Part shown: piece after piece, positions 32,420 to 36,494 of the stretch
Numbering within the stretch: position 1 is the first letter of the stretch
How the letters are laid out: each line of letters opens with the position of its first letter
From: Vreelandella nigrificans
Lineage (GTDB): Bacteria; Pseudomonadota; Gammaproteobacteria; Pseudomonadales; Halomonadaceae
Assembly (NCBI RefSeq): GCF_002374315.1
Contig: NZ_NWUX01000027.1
Span: forward strand, 1 to 36,494
Length of the DNA: 36,494 bases
Direction of reading: 5' to 3'
Position numbers and translations under genes: made by a program
Notes under the pieces: generated by a model
Told to the model about the DNA's origin: nothing
Database searches by the model: none
Seen by the model: only the letters and a program-made list of their open reading frames with translations

Positions 32420-33433
32420 CTATACCTCGCTGCGATTGACGGTTACGCCACCGGCCTCGACCTGCTCCAGCAGGTAAGCCGGATCGACCAGGCTTTCCGG
32501 CAGGTATAGTCCGGGGCCTGGCGGCGCCCCGCCGTTGAGCCCCAGCAACCGCTCGACGCACACCGCCACGCCGCGCGCGCTCAGCATCGCGTAGCCCTGC
32601 GGATCCACCAATTCGTAGCGATAGCGCCCTGTGTCGCCCCCGACCAACTCGCCGCTGATTTCGATAATCACCTCGTGAGAGGGGCCGCGGCCGCTTCGGC
32701 TGCTCGCGGTAAGTCCTTCGGCCACATCCAGCCGCAGCGAGTTCACCGTCTCTATCGAGGAGAGGCTGAGCAGATCGGCCAGCCCCACCGCCTGGCCTTG
32801 GTGGCGGGCACCGCCAACCCCGGTGAACGTACGTGCAGCCTCTTCCCCTGCGGCGTAACTCCAGCGCCCCTCACGCATCAGCAGTGGCTGCGGTCCCACT
32901 TGGGCAATCCGCGCCATATCCGCGTTGGACATGGCGCCGAAAGGGTCGTCCGGATCAAACACCAGGCCAATCTCGATCGCCTCGACACGGCTGAAGCGAC
33001 CGGCAAAGTGCAGCGCCGCCAGCGTGGGTACCGCGCCGATACTGTGGCCGAGCATCAGCACCGACGCCGTGGGCTCATGGATGTACCGCGCCACCAGCGG
33101 GCCCAGCTCGAAGGGCGCATCGGAAAGGGCGACATAGGCGATGCCACGATCTTGGGCGAAGCGCATGCTGTTGAGCGAGAGGTCTCTTACCGCAGTCACC
33201 ACAGCACTGAATGGGCGATCTTGCGGCAATCCCAGATCGGCGCGGCTCAAGTCCACCAATGCGGCATCGGCATTGCCCAGCTCCGTGGCCAGCGCCCCGG
33301 CTTTTTCCCGATTGCGCCCGGCGATGGTCAGATGCAGTCCGGGGTGACGACGGCGTAGCAGCCGCGCGACTCTGGAACCCAGGCTGCCGTAGCCGCCGAG
33401 CAGCAGTACCGACGCACTCTGTAGCGACGTCAT
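32420..33433 (-). CDS. saccharopine dehydrogenase-like NAD(P)-binding protein, paralogue 2
   Basis: 337 residues. The N-terminal Rossmann motif is LLLGGYGSLGSRVARLL, followed by the strand and acidic end LTIAGRNREKA. The rest resembles the saccharopine dehydrogenase/trans-acting enoyl reductase type. It is a paralogue of the gene next to it, sharing LNSMRFAQ, the EQGP/ELGP segment and the GPGLYLPE end. The start overlaps the previous gene by 4 bases (ATGA), so the two are translationally coupled. Substrate unknown; the pair may form a heterodimer or act on two related imines or ketones. Confidence 0.83.
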   Translation of the reverse strand: MTSLQSASVLLLGGYGSLGSRVARLLRRRHPGLHLTIAGRNREKAGALATELGNADAALVDLSRADLGLPQDRPFSAVVTAVRDLSLNSMRFAQDRGIAYVALSDAPFELGPLVARYIHEPTASVLMLGHSIGAVPTLAALHFAGRFSRVEAIEIGLVFDPDDPFGAMSNADMARIAQVGPQPLLMREGRWSYAAGEEAARTFTGVGGARHQGQAVGLADLLSLSSIETVNSLRLDVAEGLTASSRSGRGPSHEVIIEISGELVGGDTGRYRYELVDPQGYAMLSARGVAVCVERLLGLNGGAPPGPGLYLPESLVDPAYLLEQVEAGGVTVNRSEV

Positions 33434-34452
33434 GACACCAGCTCCTCAGGGGATTCAATACGGGCGCCAAACTCCAGCAGGCGCTCGACGAAGTAGTCCG
33501 GCTCGATAATTACTTCCGGCAGGTACAGCCCCGGAGCAACCGGACTTCCTCCCGCCAGGCCAAGCAGGCGTTCCACTCCCAGCGCCACCCCCAGTGCGGT
33601 CAGCGGAGCCTGCCCGGCGGGGTGGACGATTTCGTGGCGTGAACGGCGAGGCGCGCCATCCTCACTCAGGCCCCGCAACTCGATCACGATTTCCGTGGAA
33701 AAGGGCTCGCCGCGACGACGGCTGGCGGATTCACCCAAGGCAAAATCGAGGCGGATGGCGCTGGCATCGGTCGCCGCGGCCAAGCCCATGATGTCGAAAG
33801 GGGAGTAGGCCTGGGCGGCCACCGGGGTGCCGTCGACGCTGGTAAAACGGCCTTCGGCCTCTGCGCCGCTGACCCAGGTGAAATTGCCATCCCTGAGGGT
33901 TAGCGCAGCGGGCGCGACACCTGTGATTCGCTCGTAGTCCGCGGAGGCCGCCGGGCCACCCATGTCCTCCTTATCCAACAGCACCCCGATGTGGATTGTC
34001 TCCAGCGCCCGATAGGCCTTGGCAAAATGCAGCACCGGGAAGATCGCGGCCCCCGCGAGCCAGTGGCTGGCCATCAGGATCGGCGCGTCCCCGGGGTGGT
34101 GGACGAAGCGCGACACCTCCGGGCCCTGCTCGAAGGTACCGCTGGAAACGCTGATATAGGGCAACCCTCGCTTCTGGGCGAATCGCATCGAGTTCAGCGT
34201 CTCGTCCTTGAGAAAAATAGCCACTGCGCTGTATTTGTCACTTTCCGCCAAGCCGAGGTCTGCGCGCTCGAGATTCACCGCGACGCCATGGGCACCGCCC
34301 ACTTTGGCGGCCACAGCCTCGGCCTTGGCCAGGTCGCGGCCACCGATGGCAATGGGTAATTGCGGCTGCAGGCGGCGCAGGGTATGCGCGGCCTGCGATC
34401 CGACAACGCCGGAACCGCCGATGATCAGGACAGGTTTGTGTGTAATTGGCAT
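33430..34452 (-). CDS. saccharopine dehydrogenase-like NAD(P)-binding protein, paralogue 1
   Basis: 340 residues. The Rossmann motif is LIIGGSGVVGSQAAHTL, followed by PIAIGGRDLAKAEAV. It shares order and length with the downstream paralogue, including LNSMRFAQKRGLPYISVS and VAPGLYLPEVII. First gene of a two-gene operon divergent from a TetR gene. The 130-base gap between them has a strong inverted repeat. High GC and the flanking direct repeats suggest recent acquisition. Confidence 0.83.
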   Translation of the reverse strand: MPITHKPVLIIGGSGVVGSQAAHTLRRLQPQLPIAIGGRDLAKAEAVAAKVGGAHGVAVNLERADLGLAESDKYSAVAIFLKDETLNSMRFAQKRGLPYISVSSGTFEQGPEVSRFVHHPGDAPILMASHWLAGAAIFPVLHFAKAYRALETIHIGVLLDKEDMGGPAASADYERITGVAPAALTLRDGNFTWVSGAEAEGRFTSVDGTPVAAQAYSPFDIMGLAAATDASAIRLDFALGESASRRRGEPFSTEIVIELRGLSEDGAPRRSRHEIVHPAGQAPLTALGVALGVERLLGLAGGSPVAPGLYLPEVIIEPDYFVERLLEFGARIESPEELVS

Positions 34453-34507
34453 GTTCGTTTCTCCCGGGCCTTAAAGCCCTCTTGTGGTAAGATTTCCTAC
34501 CGACCAC

Positions 34508-34540
34508 AACTTACTAAAGGTAAGTTACTTATGGTAAGTT
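34508..34540. promoter_or_regulatory. TetR operator between divergent genes
   Basis: The perfect inverted repeat AACTTAC-TAAAG-GTAAGTT (34508-34526) is followed by a third half-site GTAAGTT (34534-34540). A further imperfect GGTA..TACC is near 34487-34502. The position between the divergent starts suggests control of both. Confidence 0.75.
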
Positions 34541-34598
34541 ACACCTAATCGACGGCTTGTCAAGCATTGGTAGGTCTTGAGCAATGGGGAGAGACGCA

Positions 34599-35210
34599 AT
34601 GAGGAAAGACAATGTGCGACCAGCACAAGCCGGGCCCGGAAAGAAGCTGGCGAAGGCCGAGCGGCGCGAACAGCTACTGGAAACGGCGATGGAGGTAGTG
34701 CGCGCCAAGGGCGCTGATGCCCTGACCCTGGCTCACGTAGCCGAGTGCGCCGGGGTCAGCAAGCCAGTGGCCTACGAGCATTTCGGCACACGCTCCAACC
34801 TGCTGGTGACTCTCTACCGGCGCATCGATGAGCGCCAGATCCGAGTGCTTCGTGAAGCCCTGGAGCAGACGCCGCCGCGTCTGGAAACCATCGCCGAGGT
34901 GATCAGCCATGCTGCCCTCAATTGCCACGCCTCTACCGGGCCCGAGTGGCACGCGATTTCCGCCGCCCTCAAAGGCAGTGAGGAGATGGAAGCGGTACAG
35001 CGGGAGCTGATCGACCGATGTATCCGGCTCTATTGCGAGACCCTCGCTCCCTATACGGTGCTATCGGACACAGACCTGCAACTGCGCTGTGCCGGATTCA
35101 TCGGTGCCGCCGAGTCGATCTCCGCAGAGGTGATCCGTGGGCGGGTGGGACTGGAGCAGGCCACCGCTAACCTCGCCGCGCTGGTCATCAGCGGGGTCAG
35201 CGGCGACTAG
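34599..35210 (+). CDS. TetR-family transcriptional regulator
   Basis: 203 residues from the ATG at 34599, with GGGGAGAG 5 bases upstream; the ATG at 34584 overlaps that ribosome site. The helix-turn-helix is LTLAHVAECAGVSKPVAYEHF, followed by GTRSNLL, typical of TetR. The C-terminal ligand domain is of a common unclassified type. It is divergent from the saccharopine dehydrogenase-like pair and probably represses it and itself through the inverted repeats. Confidence 0.9.
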   Translation: MRKDNVRPAQAGPGKKLAKAERREQLLETAMEVVRAKGADALTLAHVAECAGVSKPVAYEHFGTRSNLLVTLYRRIDERQIRVLREALEQTPPRLETIAEVISHAALNCHASTGPEWHAISAALKGSEEMEAVQRELIDRCIRLYCETLAPYTVLSDTDLQLRCAGFIGAAESISAEVIRGRVGLEQATANLAALVISGVSGD

Positions 35211-35406
35211 GGGCTCACGACGAGGGCGGCTAGCCAGTCACCGAAGCGGCCGCACGGCCCAGGCTCGCCGCCGCCTTCCCCGGGGTGGGCGCGAAGTGGA
35301 CTACGCTACGCTAACTAACCTGATCGCCGACCTCGACGGGGCCGGCCGAATGACATCGAGCGCGGTACAGGGAGAACTCGCACCGCGCAGTGACGCGGGA
35401 GGAACC

Positions 35407-35807
35407 ATGGCTCCGATTGAGCGCTACGACGTAGTCTGCATCGGCTGCGGCTGCGGCTCCGGCCTGACGGCCGCCTATTCCGCTCAGCAGGACGGCAAGT
35501 CGGTCGCGCTGGTCGATAACCGCCCCGACCAGGGCCTCGATTACGTAGTCGCCAGGAAGGAGTACGCCGATTTCGCCAAGGGCAAGATCGTCGGCTCACC
35601 AGCGGGCTTTGCGAAACTGCTGGTCGAGAAGGGCAGCGACCGGATCCTCGGCTTTCACATGATCGGCCCCCAGGCAGCCGATCTGATTCACGAGGTGGTG
35701 GTCGCCATGAACACCCGGGGGCCAAGGCGCAACGGGTGCGCGACAGCATCCACGTGCCCCCGACGCTCGCCGAGTTGGTCAGGCTGGTGTTCGATGCCAC
35801 GGCGTAG
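35407..35807 (+). pseudogene. FAD-dependent pyridine nucleotide-disulphide oxidoreductase with internal deletion
   Basis: The N-terminal FAD motif YDVVCIGCGCGSGLTAAYSA runs on to VALVDNRP. Then, without the redox CxxxxC centre or NAD domain, the C-terminal dimerisation part follows: KEYADFAKGKIVGSPAGFAK, then RILGFHMIGPQAADLIHEVV. After AMN the frame shifts; the natural end, RVRDSIHVPPTLAELVRLVF, is in another frame and stops at 35805-35807. A dihydrolipoamide dehydrogenase-like gene that is now dead. Confidence 0.85.
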
Positions 35808-36056
35808 GAGCCGGTCAGCGCCGCGTGTCCCGGCAAAGTGCGATGAGCCAACAACGAGGAGCAGTCCCTCAGTTCTCTGATTCCCTTCTTCCCACGGCAT
35901 ACGCCTTGTTTTGTTTGACGAACGTGTTGAGACCCCATCAATGCCGGTTGACCCCAGGCACGGTAAATGGTTTGACACCCGGCGGGGAGAAGCGAAGTAT
36001 GAATTCGTGACTTTTCGGGCTCTGTGCCCTGTCGTTCTTCCGGAGTCCCTACTGTA

Positions 36057-36268
36057 TGCGCGTTTTTGCCAACCCAGTCGGTTCCGGCTCGCTTTGGTTC
36101 GACAACCTCGCCACCGCCGACGGCCCCCCGTTGCTTACGACCCGCAGGCGCGGGCCTTCCTGCCCATGCCACCCTTCTGTGCCAACCGCGAGGTAATCGG
36201 TTGAAACTGGATTGCCCCGCCTGGCTGTAACACGGCGCCCAAGAGCTTTGAAAACAGGGTCTGCTGCA
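36057..36268 (+). pseudogene. deleted second copy of the zinc metallopeptidase gene
   Basis: 36057-36210 codes for the same N-terminus as the gene at 30561 but is more GC-rich and diverged, with a frameshift after TADG. A deletion then joins it to the last few codons (RRGAQ-like) at about 36230. The middle with HEISH is missing. Confidence 0.85.
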
Positions 36269-36276
36269 AGCTGGGA

Positions 36277-36310
36277 TTTTAAAAAACGCAGGCCCAGGTG
36301 AAGGGCCTGC
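36277..36310 (-). terminator. intrinsic terminator of the dapA-like gene, right copy
   Basis: GCAGGC (36288-36293) and GCCTGC (36305-36310), with the same T-tract on the minus strand as in the left copy. Confidence 0.75.
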
Positions 36311-36325
36311 ACTGCGTTAACGGTC

Positions 36326-36494
36326 TTAGCGTAAAGCGAGCTCTTCAATAACGGCTTCTACTCGCTTGCGGGCATCGCCTTGTAGCGTTTGTAGTGGCTG
36401 GGGTAAACAGGGCTGGCTCACTCTGCCGGTTAGTTCCGCGATGGTGGCCGCTACCCGTAGGCTACCGCTGTAGTCACGGTAGAGCGCCCATAAT
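36326..36494 (-). CDS. dapA-family gene, 3' end (partial at window edge)
   Basis: The last 55 codons of a DHDPS/NAL-family aldolase, with the same sequence as the fragment at 31604. Its 5' part lies beyond the window. This copy may be the intact one, while the left copy is truncated. Confidence 0.7.
   Translation of the reverse strand, partial: LWALYRDYSGSLRVAATIAELTGRVSQPCLPQPLQTLQGDARKRVEAVIEELALR

Larger units (their letters stand above)
36239..36494. repeat. direct repeat, right copy (to window edge)
   Basis: Near-identical to 31517-31772. It may continue past the window end. Confidence 0.9.

Noticed and set aside
35315..36172. Long minus-strand 285-codon frame.
   Set aside because: Arg/Pro-rich shadow of a GC-rich region; the plus strand has a clear oxidoreductase remnant.
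1..36494. CRISPR array.
   Set aside because: The regularly spaced repeats seen are attC sites of varied length separated by genes; no short repeats with unique spacers are present.

Overview
The window looks like part of a gammaproteobacterial chromosome, most likely Halomonadaceae. This is an inference from the housekeeping-type genes and codon use; no rRNA or tRNA is present to anchor it. Its dominant feature is a dispersed integron gene-cassette array without an integron integrase, i.e. a CALIN-like or decayed sedentary chromosomal integron. Most cassette genes are on the minus strand and are separated by attC sites (RYYYAAC...GTTRRRY) whose right end reads ...CCTTGTTRRR on the plus strand, so cassettes are read right to left. 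In many cassettes the core box at the 5' end is the exact reverse complement of the box after the gene, which fixes cassette borders almost to the base.

Block 1 (1-6773) is a compact array rich in candidate anti-phage genes. From right to left it holds a TIR-domain protein with an N-terminal Asn-Arg-Lys repeat, a two-gene CBASS operon (Cap15-like membrane effector plus CD-NTase), a GIY-YIG protein followed by a HEPN-motif protein, a protein with a ParB-like LIEGHSRLG motif, and a 583-residue protein of unknown family ending in a HEPN-like motif. Block 2 (6.8-11.7 kb) has a DUF427 gene, a GMC oxidoreductase, an MBL-fold fragment and an ABC exporter. Block 3 (11.9-16.1 kb) resumes attC sites with a flavodoxin-fold quinone reductase, two GNATs, an IS1182-type remnant, an SDR, and a Phd/YoeB toxin-antitoxin cassette lying backwards in its cassette. 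Block 4 (16.3-20.65 kb) has a second, broken DUF427 copy, TfoX-N, a LysE-type exporter and more cassettes: membrane protein, methyltransferase, GNAT and a YjdM/PhnA zinc-ribbon protein. Block 5 (20.65-30.3 kb) is ordinary accessory chromosome: a haloacid-dehalogenase-type HAD protein, an epoxide-hydrolase-like protein with a divergent LysR, an ABC-F ATPase, an MFS pump with a divergent LysR, a methyltransferase, VOC, SRPBCC, GNAT and a small membrane protein.

Block 6 (30.5-36.5 kb) starts with a zinc metallopeptidase gene convergent with a dapA-like gene. This junction occurs twice, as roughly 260-bp near-identical direct repeats (about 31.51-31.77 and 36.23-36.49 kb). Between them is a visibly GC-richer insert with two tandem paralogous saccharopine-dehydrogenase-like genes, a divergent TetR regulator with a clear operator, and several gene wrecks (YHS domain, dapA end, FAD-dependent oxidoreductase, metallopeptidase).

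The most interesting part is Block 1, which looks like a small defence library stored as integron cassettes. CBASS and TIR defence are known types, and chromosomal integrons carrying defence cassettes are already described. The GIY-YIG/HEPN pair and the 583-residue protein are the best candidates for something not yet characterised.
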